A stretch of 64,000 nucleotides of DNA from Halorubellus litoreus. GTDB taxonomy: Archaea > Halobacteriota > Halobacteria > Halobacteriales > Natrialbaceae. The translations under genes and the position numbers were made by a program. The stretch lies in contig NZ_JAZAQL010000002.1 in the NCBI RefSeq assembly GCF_037081675.1, forward strand, positions 1,054,001-1,118,000. The letters run 5' to 3'. Shown piece after piece: positions 1 to 9,054 of this stretch (position 1 is the first letter of the stretch; each line of letters begins with the position of its first letter). The notes under the pieces were generated by a model, which worked only from the letters and a program-made list of their open reading frames with translations, was not told where the DNA came from and did not search any database.

Positions 1-1186
1 TGGCGCGGACGTGGTGCTCGTGCGGCACGGCGACATGGGCTCGAAGTCCCGTGGCGTGAAGCGCGACATGGAGCACCGGCTGGGGGAGAACCTGCGCGCC
101 GTCCTCGACGACCGCGACCTGGCGGGCGACGTGGAGTTGACGTGGTCGCGGCCGCGCGTCCACACCACCGAAGGCGACGTCGCCGCGGTCGCGGAGGCGG
201 CGGCGGACACGTTCGGCGTCGTCTCCGCGAGTCCCGCGCTGTCGGTCGACTCGGAGCTCGACGGTATCTGCGACGCGCTCGCGGCGACCGCCTCCGAGGT
301 CTACGACGGTGGCGCGTTCGCGGTCGACGCTCGGCGGAGCGACCGCTCGCTGCCGTTCGACAGCGAGGACGTCCAGCGCGAGGGCGGACAGGCGGTCTGG
401 GACGCCGCCGAAGCGGCGGGCGTCGACCCCGCGGTCGACCTCGACGACCCGGACGTCACGTTCGGCGTGGAGGTCCGCGAGGAGACGACGTTCGTCTACA
501 CGGAGACCGTCGACGGCGTCGGCGGTCTCCCGCTGGGCACGCAGGCGCCGCTCGTCGTCCTCGTCTCCGGCGGTATCGACTCGCCGATAGCGGCGTTCGA
601 GGTGATGAAACGCGGCAGCCCGATTATTCCAGTATACGTCGACCTCGGCGACTACGGCGGCCCGGACCATCGCGCTCGCGCCGTCCAGACCGTCCGGGAC
701 CTCGCACGGTACGCACCGAATCACGTCGACGAGACGTGGGTCGTCCCCGGCGGCGACGCGGTCGCGCACCTCGTCGCGACGATGGATCGCGGGCGGATGC
801 TCGCGCACCGCCGATTCCTCCTCCTCGTCGGCGAAGCCGTCGCCGAGACGGTGGGCGCGGCCGGTGTCGTCACGGGCGAGGCCATCGGCCAGAAGTCGAG
901 TCAGACGACGAGCAACCTCGCCGTCACCGACGCGGTGACGACCCTCCCCGTCCACCGGCCGCTGTTGACGTGGGACAAGCACGACATCACCGCGCTCGCT
1001 CGCGACGTCGGGACGTTCGCGGACTCCACCATCGACGCCGGCTGTAACCGCATCGTCCCCGACGAACCCGTCGTCGACGGGAGTCTCGACCAGATCCGCG
1101 ACCTGGAGCCGGACGACCTCGCGTCGCGAGCGCGAGACGCGGTCGGCCGCGCCGAACGCGTCCCTCTCGACCGGAACACCTCGTAG
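1..1186 (+). CDS. thiI: tRNA 4-thiouridine sulfurtransferase ThiI, 5'-truncated by the window edge
   Basis: ThiI activates U8 of tRNA with ATP and inserts sulfur to make 4-thiouridine; in many organisms it also takes part in thiazole synthesis. The reading frame (codons from base 2) is open to the window edge and already reads A-D-V-V-L-V-R-H-G-D at its start, which resembles a ThiI N-terminus a few residues in, so the true start lies upstream. A THUMP-like N-terminal half is followed by the PP-loop SGGIDSP near residue 186 (counting from the GTG at 11), and a GEAIGQKSSQT segment typical of the ThiI ATPase. The single Cys near the C-terminus (DAGCNR) is also in the usual place. There is no rhodanese domain, as is normal in archaea. 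Confidence 0.9.
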   Translation, partial: GADVVLVRHGDMGSKSRGVKRDMEHRLGENLRAVLDDRDLAGDVELTWSRPRVHTTEGDVAAVAEAAADTFGVVSASPALSVDSELDGICDALAATASEVYDGGAFAVDARRSDRSLPFDSEDVQREGGQAVWDAAEAAGVDPAVDLDDPDVTFGVEVREETTFVYTETVDGVGGLPLGTQAPLVVLVSGGIDSPIAAFEVMKRGSPIIPVYVDLGDYGGPDHRARAVQTVRDLARYAPNHVDETWVVPGGDAVAHLVATMDRGRMLAHRRFLLLVGEAVAETVGAAGVVTGEAIGQKSSQTTSNLAVTDAVTTLPVHRPLLTWDKHDITALARDVGTFADSTIDAGCNRIVPDEPVVDGSLDQIRDLEPDDLASRARDAVGRAERVPLDRNTS

Positions 1187-1270
1187 GACGGGCCGGAACG
1201 CACCGTCGCCCGCCGCCGGTCTGACTGCGGAATCGTAACTTTAGAGACGTGTCGCGTCCGCCAGTGGACT

Positions 1271-2650
1271 GTGAGCGCCCTCCACGCAGTCCCACGTCCA
1301 TCCAGGCGAACGCTCCGCGTCCTCGCCCTCGCGCTCGTCCTCGTGAGTGCGTCGCCCGCGATGGCGACAGTCCTCGGTGTCGCCACCGGGAGCGCGAGCT
1401 ACGACGGCGGCGTCCCCGAGTCGGTCCCGCCCGCAGACGGCCACACGGTCGTCACCGTCGACGGGATCGGGCCCGGGCTCATCGCCGCGTACGCGCCGAA
1501 CGGGTCGAAGGTGTACGAAGCCGACGAGCACCGGTTCTATCACGACGTCGACCCCGCGCCGCGGTTCGGGACGGCGTCGGTGACGTACGTCGCGAGTCAC
1601 GGCGCCGCCGCCAGGCACTGTGCGAGCGAGGACCGCTGCCGGAAGTCCCAGGTGATGCGCCTGAACGTGACGACCGGCGAGCGCGAGGAGCTATGGGCGC
1701 GGTACGCGACGCCCTCCGGGTCGAACAACATCCACGACGTCGACTTCGTGAACGACACGCACCTCGTCGTCGCGGAGATATCGCACCCGGACGGCGTGTA
1801 CATGGTGAACGTCTCCGCGGACGAAGAGGTGTGGCGGTGGAACGCCAGCGAGCACTACGACCCGAACGCCTCGGGCGGCCAGTACCCCGGTGACTGGACG
1901 CACATGAACGACGTGGAGTACCTCCACGACCGCGGGCTCGTGATGGCGAGCCCCCGGAACATGGACTCCGTCATCTTCGTCCGGCCCGGTGAGGGCGTCG
2001 TGGAGAACATGACGCTCGGGAGCGACGGCGACCATCGGACGCTCTACGAGGCGCACAACCCCGACTTCATCCCCGCCGAGCGCGGTGGGCCGGCGGTCGT
2101 GGTCGCGGACAGCGAGAACGACCGGATCGTCGAGTATCAGCGCGTCGACGGCGCGTGGGAGCGCTCGTGGCTGTGGCGCGACGGGAGCGTGCAGTGGCCG
2201 CGGGACGCGGACCGCTTTCCGAACGGGCACACGCTCGTGACGGACACGCACAGCGACCGCGTCGTCGAGGTGGACGAGGACGGCGACATCGTCTGGCAGA
2301 TGCGGTTCCCGGGGCCCTACGAGGCCGAGCGCCTCGGGACGGGCGCGGAGAGCGCGGGCGGCCCGTCGGCCGTCGAGGCCGGGCTCGACTCGCGGCGCGC
2401 GAGCGGCGGCGTCCTCGCTGGCGTCGTGCTCGCCGCGGAGGACGTCCTCCCGAGCCTGCTCGTGAACGGGATGCTGTTCACGCTCCCGCGGTGGATGACG
2501 CCCGTGGACGCCGTCGGGATGGTGTTCGCGGCGCTGTTCGCGCTCGCCTGGACGGTCGGCGAACTCGGGGTGCTCGTGGCGCGACGGCGGAGTGCCGACG
2601 CCGACGCGAGCGCGGAGAGCGCGGAGTCGAGTGCGCCCGGGGACGACTGA
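1271..2650 (+). CDS. Arylsulfotransferase (ASST)-family secreted/membrane protein
   Basis: 459 residues from a GTG start; a TATA-like TTTAGA lies about 35 bases upstream, fitting a short or absent leader. A signal-like hydrophobic stretch (about residues 14-33) is followed by a beta-propeller-type region with repeated NxxHDVDF, DWTHMNDVEYL and ADxENDRIVEY segments, which are typical of haloarchaeal proteins annotated as arylsulfotransferase (PQQ-like/ASST). A C-terminal hydrophobic helix (about residues 405-430) would anchor it with the propeller outside the cell. Arylsulfotransferase activity is inferred from family only; no substrate can be read from the sequence. The two HTTM genes follow directly. 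Confidence 0.7.
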   Translation: MSALHAVPRPSRRTLRVLALALVLVSASPAMATVLGVATGSASYDGGVPESVPPADGHTVVTVDGIGPGLIAAYAPNGSKVYEADEHRFYHDVDPAPRFGTASVTYVASHGAAARHCASEDRCRKSQVMRLNVTTGEREELWARYATPSGSNNIHDVDFVNDTHLVVAEISHPDGVYMVNVSADEEVWRWNASEHYDPNASGGQYPGDWTHMNDVEYLHDRGLVMASPRNMDSVIFVRPGEGVVENMTLGSDGDHRTLYEAHNPDFIPAERGGPAVVVADSENDRIVEYQRVDGAWERSWLWRDGSVQWPRDADRFPNGHTLVTDTHSDRVVEVDEDGDIVWQMRFPGPYEAERLGTGAESAGGPSAVEAGLDSRRASGGVLAGVVLAAEDVLPSLLVNGMLFTLPRWMTPVDAVGMVFAALFALAWTVGELGVLVARRRSADADASAESAESSAPGDD

Positions 2651-2725
2651 CGCGACCCGCGAGGGCAGCGCGGCCGGTACACAAGACATTTCTCCGTGCT
2701 GGTGGTCGATACGGCTCGAAGCGAC

Positions 2726-4246
2726 ATGTCTCTCCGTTCGCGCGTCCAGCGCGCCGTCGTCGCCCGGTTCTCCGTGGATCGGCGAGCACTCGCCGCGTTC
2801 CGCGTCGCGCTCGCGACCGCGGTCCTCGTCGACCTCGCGCTCCGACTGCGGGACGTCCGCGCGTTCTACACCGACGCTGGCGTCCTCCCGCGAGCCCTCC
2901 TCCTGGAGACGTTCCCGGCGCTCGGCCGGCTCTCGATACACACGCTCTCGGGCGGACTCTGGTGGCAACTCGTGCTGTTCGCGGCGACCGCAGTGGCGGC
3001 GCTCGCGCTCGCCGCGGGCTACCGGACGCGGCTCGCGACCGCCGTCACGTTCGCGCTCGTGCTCTCGATGCAGCTCCGGAACCCCGTGCTCCTCAACGCC
3101 GGCGACTCGCTGCTCCGACGCCTGCTCCTCTGGAGCGTCCTCCTCCCGCTCGGCGCACGCTGGAGCGTCGACGCGCGCCGACGCGAGTCGACCGTCGACC
3201 GCGCCGACGTCGCGTCGATCGCCGCCGCCGGGTTGCTCGTGCAGGTGCTCGCGGTGTACGTCGTCAACGCCGTCCTCAAGGCTCGCGGGAGCGCCTGGCA
3301 CGACGGGACGGCGGGCCGACTGGCGTTCGGCATGGACGCCATCACGGTCATGTTCGGCGAGGTCGTCGCCGAGTTCCCCGCGCTCCTGACGGCGGGGACG
3401 TACGCGTGGACGGTCGTCCTCCTGGCCGCCCCGCTGCTCGTGCTCGCCACCGGACGCGCGCGAACCGCCGTCGTCGCGGCGTTCGCGACCGGGCACGTCG
3501 CGATGGCGCTCACGCTCCGCCTGGGCGCGTTCCCGCTCGTCTCGCTCGCCGCACTCGTCCCGTTCCTCCCCGGCGTCGTCTGGGACCGCGTCGAGCGCGT
3601 CGTCGACGAACGACTCGCGCCGCGCGCCGACCGCGTCTTGGACCGAGTCGGCCTCGCTGAGGGCGAGACGTCGAGCGTCGCGCTCCCGGCCGCGCTCCGC
3701 GACCTCGGCGCTGGGTCGGCGCGCGCGCTCGCAGCGGCGCTGCTCGCGTTCGTCCTCGTCTGGAACGCCGCGGCGCTCGGCCTCGTCGCGCTCCCGGGGA
3801 GCGTCACGGACACCGTCGACCCCGAGGAGCGCCGCTGGGACATGTTCGCCCCCGAACCGCGGGCGACCGGCGGCTGGTACGCGACCGTCGGCACGACCGA
3901 GTCGGGCGAGCGCGTCGACCTCGCTCCCGGTGCCGACGGCACCGCGATGCCCGCCGACGTGGACTCGACGTACCCGAGCCATCGCTGGTACGTCTACCTC
4001 ACGTCGCTCAGGGACGCGCCGGCGCCAGCGCTCCGCGAGCGCTTCGCGCACTACCTCTGCGAGCGCTGGACGCGCGAGCACGCGTCGACGCTCGAATCGG
4101 TGAACGTCACGTTCGTCGCCCGTAGCGTCGTCCTGGACGCGCCAGACCGCGTCGACGTCAGGCCGTTCGGGGTCACCGCGTGTGCGGGCGCCGACCGCGC
4201 GGCCTCGGAACGCACAAGACACTTACCGCCGCTGGAAGACGACTGA
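2726..4246 (+). CDS. HTTM domain membrane protein (first of a tandem pair)
   Basis: 506 residues from the ATG at 2726; an earlier in-frame start at 2696 is possible but the homologous start of the next gene supports 2726. It has many transmembrane segments and the HTTM (horizontally transferred transmembrane) pattern: FYTDAGVLPR, a following SGGLWWQ segment, and SMQLRNP near the third helix. HTTM is shared with the membrane part of vitamin K-dependent gamma-carboxylase, but no carboxylase activity should be assumed. The C-terminal third is soluble, with an RRWDMFAPEP motif and a WYVYL repeat. The gene is paralogous to its downstream neighbour along its length. Confidence 0.8.
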   Translation: MSLRSRVQRAVVARFSVDRRALAAFRVALATAVLVDLALRLRDVRAFYTDAGVLPRALLLETFPALGRLSIHTLSGGLWWQLVLFAATAVAALALAAGYRTRLATAVTFALVLSMQLRNPVLLNAGDSLLRRLLLWSVLLPLGARWSVDARRRESTVDRADVASIAAAGLLVQVLAVYVVNAVLKARGSAWHDGTAGRLAFGMDAITVMFGEVVAEFPALLTAGTYAWTVVLLAAPLLVLATGRARTAVVAAFATGHVAMALTLRLGAFPLVSLAALVPFLPGVVWDRVERVVDERLAPRADRVLDRVGLAEGETSSVALPAALRDLGAGSARALAAALLAFVLVWNAAALGLVALPGSVTDTVDPEERRWDMFAPEPRATGGWYATVGTTESGERVDLAPGADGTAMPADVDSTYPSHRWYVYLTSLRDAPAPALRERFAHYLCERWTREHASTLESVNVTFVARSVVLDAPDRVDVRPFGVTACAGADRAASERTRHLPPLEDD

Positions 4247-4261
4247 CAGGATTGCCCCGTC

Positions 4262-5887
4262 ATGCCCTCCCTCCAGCGGCTCCGCGAGGCGACCGTCTCG
4301 CGCGTCGGCGTCGACGAGCGCGCGCTCGCGGCCCTCCGCGTCCTCCTCGCGACCGTCGTCCTCGTCGACGTCGCGCTCTCCGTAGCTGACGCGACCGCGT
4401 TCTACACCGACGCCGGCGTCCTCCCGCGCGACCTCCTGTACGCCGAGTTCCCCGTTCGCGGCCCGCTCTCCCTGCACTCGCTGTCGGGCGAACTCTGGTG
4501 GCAGTACGTCGCGTTCGCGCTCGTCGCACTCGCCGCCGTCGCGATGCTCGTCGGGTACCGGAGTCGGCTCGCGACCGCGCTGACGCTCGTGCTCGTGCTC
4601 TCGATGCAGTTCCGGAACCCGTACGTCCTGAACTCCGGACACGCGCTCCTCCGACGGCTCCTCCTCTGGAGCGTCCTCCTCCCCGTCGGCGCCCGATGGA
4701 GTCTCGACGCACGACGCCGAACGTCGACGGGAACGGCCGGGACGGGCGACGACGAGGAGCGCAGCGGGTCGACCGTCGTCGCGTCGGTCGCGACCGTCGG
4801 CGTCGTCGTGCAGGTGCTCGTCGTGTACGCGATGAACGCCGTCCTGAAGTCCCGTGGCCCGGCGTGGCGGTCGGGCGACGCGGCCGAGCTCGTGTTCGGG
4901 ATGGACGCCATCACCGTCCTCCTCGGTGACGCCCTCGCCGGACAGTCGTTCCTCCTGGAGCTCGGCACGCACGCCTGGGTCCTCCTCCTGTACGCGGCGC
5001 CGCTGCTCGTGCTCGCCACCGGCCGGCTCCGTGCGCTCGTCGCCGGCGCGTTCGTCGCCGCGCACCTCGCGATGGCGGCGACCCTGTACCTCGGCGCCTT
5101 CCCGTTCGTCTCCATCGCCGGCCTCCTCGTCTTCCTCCCGCCGTTCGTCTGGGACCGCGTCGAGGGCGTCGTCGCCGCGCACTTCGCGGGTCGCGCGACC
5201 GCCGTAGCGACTGCACTCGGTCGTGCACGGTCCGCGGTGGCGGCGCGGACGCCCTCGGTCCCGCGGCCGACGTGGTGGCGGGACGCCGCGAGCGTGACCC
5301 TGTCGCGAGCGCGTGCCGTCGGACGCACCGCGTACCGCGTGCTCCCCGTCGTCGTCCTCGCGGCCGTCCTCGTCTGGAACGCCGCCGGGTTCGGGCTGCT
5401 CGCGCTCCCCGCCGACGCGACCGAGACGGTCGACCCGAAAGAGTACCGCTGGGACATGTTCGCACCGTACCCGCTCTCGTCGGACGCCTGGTACGCGACC
5501 GTCGGCACGACCGAATCGGGCGAACGCGTCGACCTCTACGCCGGGGCCGCCGGTCGCGGCCCGCCAGCGGACGTCGACGGGACGTACCCGAGCCAGAAGT
5601 GGTACCTCTACCTGCGGAACGTCCGCGGCGGCGACGTCGACGACCGACGCGACCGGTTCGCGCAGTACCTCTGCGAGCGCTGGAACCGCCGGCACGCGTC
5701 CACCCTCGCGACCGTGAACGTCACGCTCGTCACCGAGAACGTCCGTCTCGGCGGCGACAACGAGATCGGGCGCGAGACCTTCGGCGGCTCGTGCAAGGGC
5801 GCGACGACGCGACTATCGGCACCGGACGCGACGAGGGCGCGCGAGCCGAAACCGATTAGCCCCGTCGTCCCCGAGAGGCTGGCGTGA
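4262..5887 (+). CDS. HTTM domain membrane protein (second of a tandem pair)
   Basis: 541 residues, 15 bases downstream of the first HTTM gene and clearly its paralogue: the same FYTDAGVLPR, SGELWWQ, SMQFRNP, YRWDMFAPYP and SQKWYLYL landmarks occur in the same order, with an extra arginine-rich linker around residues 300-345. It arose by tandem duplication and was retained, so the two may form a heteromeric membrane complex; that is inference. The stop overlaps the GTG start of the next gene (GTGA), so translational coupling is likely. Confidence 0.8.
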   Translation: MPSLQRLREATVSRVGVDERALAALRVLLATVVLVDVALSVADATAFYTDAGVLPRDLLYAEFPVRGPLSLHSLSGELWWQYVAFALVALAAVAMLVGYRSRLATALTLVLVLSMQFRNPYVLNSGHALLRRLLLWSVLLPVGARWSLDARRRTSTGTAGTGDDEERSGSTVVASVATVGVVVQVLVVYAMNAVLKSRGPAWRSGDAAELVFGMDAITVLLGDALAGQSFLLELGTHAWVLLLYAAPLLVLATGRLRALVAGAFVAAHLAMAATLYLGAFPFVSIAGLLVFLPPFVWDRVEGVVAAHFAGRATAVATALGRARSAVAARTPSVPRPTWWRDAASVTLSRARAVGRTAYRVLPVVVLAAVLVWNAAGFGLLALPADATETVDPKEYRWDMFAPYPLSSDAWYATVGTTESGERVDLYAGAAGRGPPADVDGTYPSQKWYLYLRNVRGGDVDDRRDRFAQYLCERWNRRHASTLATVNVTLVTENVRLGGDNEIGRETFGGSCKGATTRLSAPDATRAREPKPISPVVPERLA

Positions 5888-6375
5888 CAGAGGTCTGCTT
5901 CGTCGGGGACGCTGACTGCGACCTCCAGTACGAGTTGCTCTCGCGGGAGACCGCGCGGGAGGCGCTATCGACGTACGACCTGCGGCGGCCGTTCGAGAAC
6001 GCGATCGCGCTGTCGACGGTGAGCCTCGGCGCCGCCGTCTCGCTGTGCAACGACCTGAACTGGTACGTCGTGCGGTTCGTCGACGACGTCCTGGTGCGCG
6101 AGCCGAGCGTCGACGACGACGAGTGGCTCTCGCGCGAACTCGCGACCGCGGTCCGCGACGGCGACGTGACGGGTCCGGACACCGGCGAGTACCTGAAGGT
6201 GTACGGGCTCGAGGAACCGGAGCCGACGCCGGAGGACCCGAACCCGAAGGGACCGCCGGCGCTCGTCGAACCGCTGTACGTCTCGCGGCAGGACGGCGCG
6301 GTCCCCGAGTACGACCTCCGGGACGTCGACGATACCGTCGTCGTCCGACTCACGGAGGGCGAGTTCACCGTATGA
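5884..6375 (+). CDS. DUF5804 family protein
   Basis: 163 residues. GTG start overlaps the previous stop by 4 bases. The N-terminal half with the LLSRETAREAL and LRRPFENAIALSTVSLGAAVSL segments is what I recall as the hallmark of the haloarchaea-specific DUF5804 family; no function is known to me. It is acidic and soluble, without a signal peptide. Its stop overlaps the ATG of the downstream hydrolase gene, so the two are probably co-translated. Confidence 0.75.
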   Translation: MTEVCFVGDADCDLQYELLSRETAREALSTYDLRRPFENAIALSTVSLGAAVSLCNDLNWYVVRFVDDVLVREPSVDDDEWLSRELATAVRDGDVTGPDTGEYLKVYGLEEPEPTPEDPNPKGPPALVEPLYVSRQDGAVPEYDLRDVDDTVVVRLTEGEFTV

Positions 6376-7334
6376 TACCCGAGGACGAACGCGAGCCGGT
6401 CGACGGTGGCGAGGCGAGCGCGCCCGTCGCCGGCGAGAGCGAAGACATAGGGGATGACGGCGGCGTCGAGTCGACGATGGACGGGCCGGCGAGCGTCGGC
6501 ACGGGCGCGGCCGTCGTTAACGGACGACGCGTCGCGTACCGTCGCGCCGGCACCGACGGCCCGCCACTCGTCCTCCTGCACGGCGCCGGCGTGGACGACG
6601 GCGCGCTCTCCTGGGAGCACGTCCTCCCGGAGCTCGGCCGGACGCATCGCGTGTACGCGCTCGACTGGCCGGGGCACGGCGAGAGCGACGACGCGCCCGA
6701 GCACTCCGTGGCCGCGTACCGCGACGTCCTCGTCGGCGTGCTCGACGAACTCGGCCTCGAGTCGGTCGCGCTCGCCGGCATCTCGATGGGCGCCGGGGTC
6801 GCGCTCTCGTTCGCGCTCGCGAACCCGGAGCGCGTCGACCGGCTCGCGCTCGTCTCCAGCTACGGCCTCGGCCGGTCGGTCCCGGCCGGGTCGCTCTGGT
6901 ACGCGCTCGCGAACGTCCCCGGCGCGAACCAGGCGGGGTACGCGGCGATGGGGTCGTCGACGACCGCGGCACGCACCGGCCTGTCGCAGGTCGTGTACGA
7001 CGCGTCCACGCTCGACGCCGGGTTCGTCGAGGCGTTCCGGGAGCGCGCGAGTCGCGCCGGCGCTGGCGCGGCGTTCGCCGCGTTCCAGCGCAACGAGATC
7101 GGGCCATCGGGTCGCGTCGAGACGAACCTCGCCGGGAGACTCGGCGACCTCGCGGTCGAGACGCTGTTCGTGCACGGCACCCAGGACCCCCTGTTCCCCG
7201 TGGCGTGGGCGCGCCGCGGCGCCGAGCGCGTCCCCGACGCCTCGCTCGTCGAGATTCCCGAGTGCGGGCACTGGCCGACCCAGGAGCACCCTGGCGTGGT
7301 CGTGGACGCGTTCCGCTCGTTCTTCGCGACCTGA
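6372..7334 (+). CDS. Alpha/beta-fold hydrolase
   Basis: 320 residues, starting at an ATG that overlaps the previous stop (ATGA). After an acidic, probably disordered N-terminus of about 45 residues comes a canonical alpha/beta hydrolase: oxyanion HGAG near 70-73, nucleophile elbow GISMG with Ser138, an acid candidate in HGTQDPLFP and the catalytic His in ECGHWPT near the C-terminus. The DWPGHGESD motif is typical of esterase/C-C hydrolase members. The substrate cannot be told from sequence. Confidence 0.85.
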   Translation: MIPEDEREPVDGGEASAPVAGESEDIGDDGGVESTMDGPASVGTGAAVVNGRRVAYRRAGTDGPPLVLLHGAGVDDGALSWEHVLPELGRTHRVYALDWPGHGESDDAPEHSVAAYRDVLVGVLDELGLESVALAGISMGAGVALSFALANPERVDRLALVSSYGLGRSVPAGSLWYALANVPGANQAGYAAMGSSTTAARTGLSQVVYDASTLDAGFVEAFRERASRAGAGAAFAAFQRNEIGPSGRVETNLAGRLGDLAVETLFVHGTQDPLFPVAWARRGAERVPDASLVEIPECGHWPTQEHPGVVVDAFRSFFAT

Positions 7335-7352
7335 CTGGATACCCCGGTCGGG

Positions 7353-7805
7353 TCAGCTCCCGGCGAGGAAGGAGAGCCAGCCGGCGAGCGACCAGCCGGT
7401 GAGCGCGCCGACGAAGACCGGGAGGCCGAACGTCGAGAGCTGTGCCTGGAGGCCGAGGACGCCCGCCGCGAGTACGGCACCGACGAGGTCGAGGAGGAGG
7501 TTCGGCGTGGACCCGTACACGCTCGGGTTGAACGCGAACGCGAGCGTCGGCGCGACGAATCCAACGGTGGCGCCGACGGCCGCGCTCCGGCGGCGCGTGC
7601 GGACCGCCGGGCGTTCGGCTCCGCGCCACCAGAGCACGCTCCCCGCGAGCAGCGTCCCGACAGCGGTGGAGAGGAGGAAGTCGACGCCGGGCGCGAACGT
7701 CGGGTTCGAGAGGTCGACGGTGAGGACGAACGCGACGGCGACGACGGCGTAGCTCGCGCCGACCGCGACCGACACGCCGACCGTCCGCTCGTCGACGTCG
7801 TTCAC
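7353..7805 (-). CDS. Small haloarchaeal membrane protein, function unknown
   Basis: 150 residues from the GTG at 7805, chosen because the residues upstream of it are arginine-rich and look like frame read-through. Four hydrophobic segments are visible (about residues 10-30, 40-55, 75-95 and 105-145). I do not recognise the family. It is divergent from the histidine kinase gene with about 175 bases between them, so both probably start from that gap. Confidence 0.6.
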   Translation of the reverse strand: MNDVDERTVGVSVAVGASYAVVAVAFVLTVDLSNPTFAPGVDFLLSTAVGTLLAGSVLWWRGAERPAVRTRRRSAAVGATVGFVAPTLAFAFNPSVYGSTPNLLLDLVGAVLAAGVLGLQAQLSTFGLPVFVGALTGWSLAGWLSFLAGS

Positions 7806-7981
7806 GCTCGTGGCGTTCCCGCGCCCGCCAAAGAAGCGTTCTGGTTTCTCGGACACCTCCCCCGTCGAGGTCGTCGCCGCGCATCCTCGCCCTCGCCGTC
7901 GCAGCGGTCGGTGCCGCGACGCACTTCGGCGGCCACACCGCCGCCACAATAGTTATCTCTCGATTGCGCGTCCGTCCTGCC

Positions 7982-9013
7982 GTGAACGAGACTCCGTCGC
8001 GCGGAGCCGACGCCACCCGCGGTCGACCGAACGCACTCGTCGTGCTCGGCGCGACGCTCCTCGTGGTGGTCGTCGTCCTCACCGTCCTCGCGTCGAACCC
8101 GCTCGAAGCGCGCCTCGTGCAGGCGTCGTTCCCGACCGTTCTCTCGCTCGGCATCGTCGCATACGGGCGACGGCACGACCACACACTCAGCCGGCACTCG
8201 CCACGGCCGCTCGGCGAGTGGCTGCTCGCGATACTCCTGTACTTCGTGTTCGTCGGCGCGTGGTTCTTCGTGCTGTCCGAGACGTTCAAGACGACCATCC
8301 CGCTCGCGATACTGACGTCGATAACCGCCGGGACCGCGCTCGGCGCCGTCATCGGCGTGTACGCCGTCCGATTGAACGCCGCGAACGAGGAGCTCGTCGC
8401 GGCGAACGACGAGCTGTCGGCGTTCGCGAGCATCGTCAGTCACGACGTCAGGAACCCCGTCCAAGTCGCGTCGGGCTCCCTGGATCTGCTGGCGGCGGAC
8501 CTCCCGGACGACGACGAGAACGTCGAACGCATCGAGCACTCGCTCGACCGCATCGACACCATCATCGAGAACGTCCTCGTGCTCACGCGCGGCATCGAGG
8601 ACGTCTCGGACTCGCGGCCGGTCGAACTCGCTGCCGCCGCCAGCGACGCCTGGGAGACGACGGACGCACCCGACGCATCGCTCTCGCTCGCTGACCCGCC
8701 GACGGTGACGGCGAACGAGGACCTGCTCGCGACGCTCCTCGAGAACCTGTTCCGGAACGCGAACGACCACTCGCCGGACGCGGTGACGGTGACGGTCGGC
8801 GAACTCGCCGACGAGGACGGGTTCTACGTCGAGGACGACGGCCCCGGCATCCCCGCGGGAGACCGCGACGGCATCTTCGGGATGGGCGAATCCGGCAGTG
8901 GCGGGACCGGCATCGGGCTGTTCGTCGTCGGGCGCGTCGCGGACGTCCACGGGTGGGCGTACCGCGTCACGTCGGGCGCCGCGGGCGGTGCACGCTTCGA
9001 GTTCCGGACGTGA
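7982..9013 (+). CDS. Membrane sensor histidine kinase
   Basis: 343 residues from the GTG at 7982; a TTG at 7964 would add six residues. An AT-rich box (TAGTTATC) lies about 28 bases upstream. Four hydrophobic segments occupy roughly residues 20-125. They are followed by a coiled linker, the HisKA phosphoacceptor SHDVRN (His near 153), N-box NLFRNANDHS, G1 DDGPGIP and G2 GTGIGLF of the HATPase. There is no PAS domain, so sensing probably resides in the membrane part. No response regulator is adjacent, as is common for orphan haloarchaeal kinases. Confidence 0.85.
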   Translation: MNETPSRGADATRGRPNALVVLGATLLVVVVVLTVLASNPLEARLVQASFPTVLSLGIVAYGRRHDHTLSRHSPRPLGEWLLAILLYFVFVGAWFFVLSETFKTTIPLAILTSITAGTALGAVIGVYAVRLNAANEELVAANDELSAFASIVSHDVRNPVQVASGSLDLLAADLPDDDENVERIEHSLDRIDTIIENVLVLTRGIEDVSDSRPVELAAAASDAWETTDAPDASLSLADPPTVTANEDLLATLLENLFRNANDHSPDAVTVTVGELADEDGFYVEDDGPGIPAGDRDGIFGMGESGSGGTGIGLFVVGRVADVHGWAYRVTSGAAGGARFEFRT

Positions 9014-9054
9014 TCTGAACAGTCACCGCCGAACGCGACACTGCCGCCAGGAAC

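Noticed and set aside
1691..4222. 843-codon minus-strand reading frame and other long frames opposite host genes (for example 13921-15324, 5856-7289).
   Set aside because: They are shadows ca used by high GC and codon bias of the real plus-strand genes; compositions are Arg/Glu/Val-rich with no domains.
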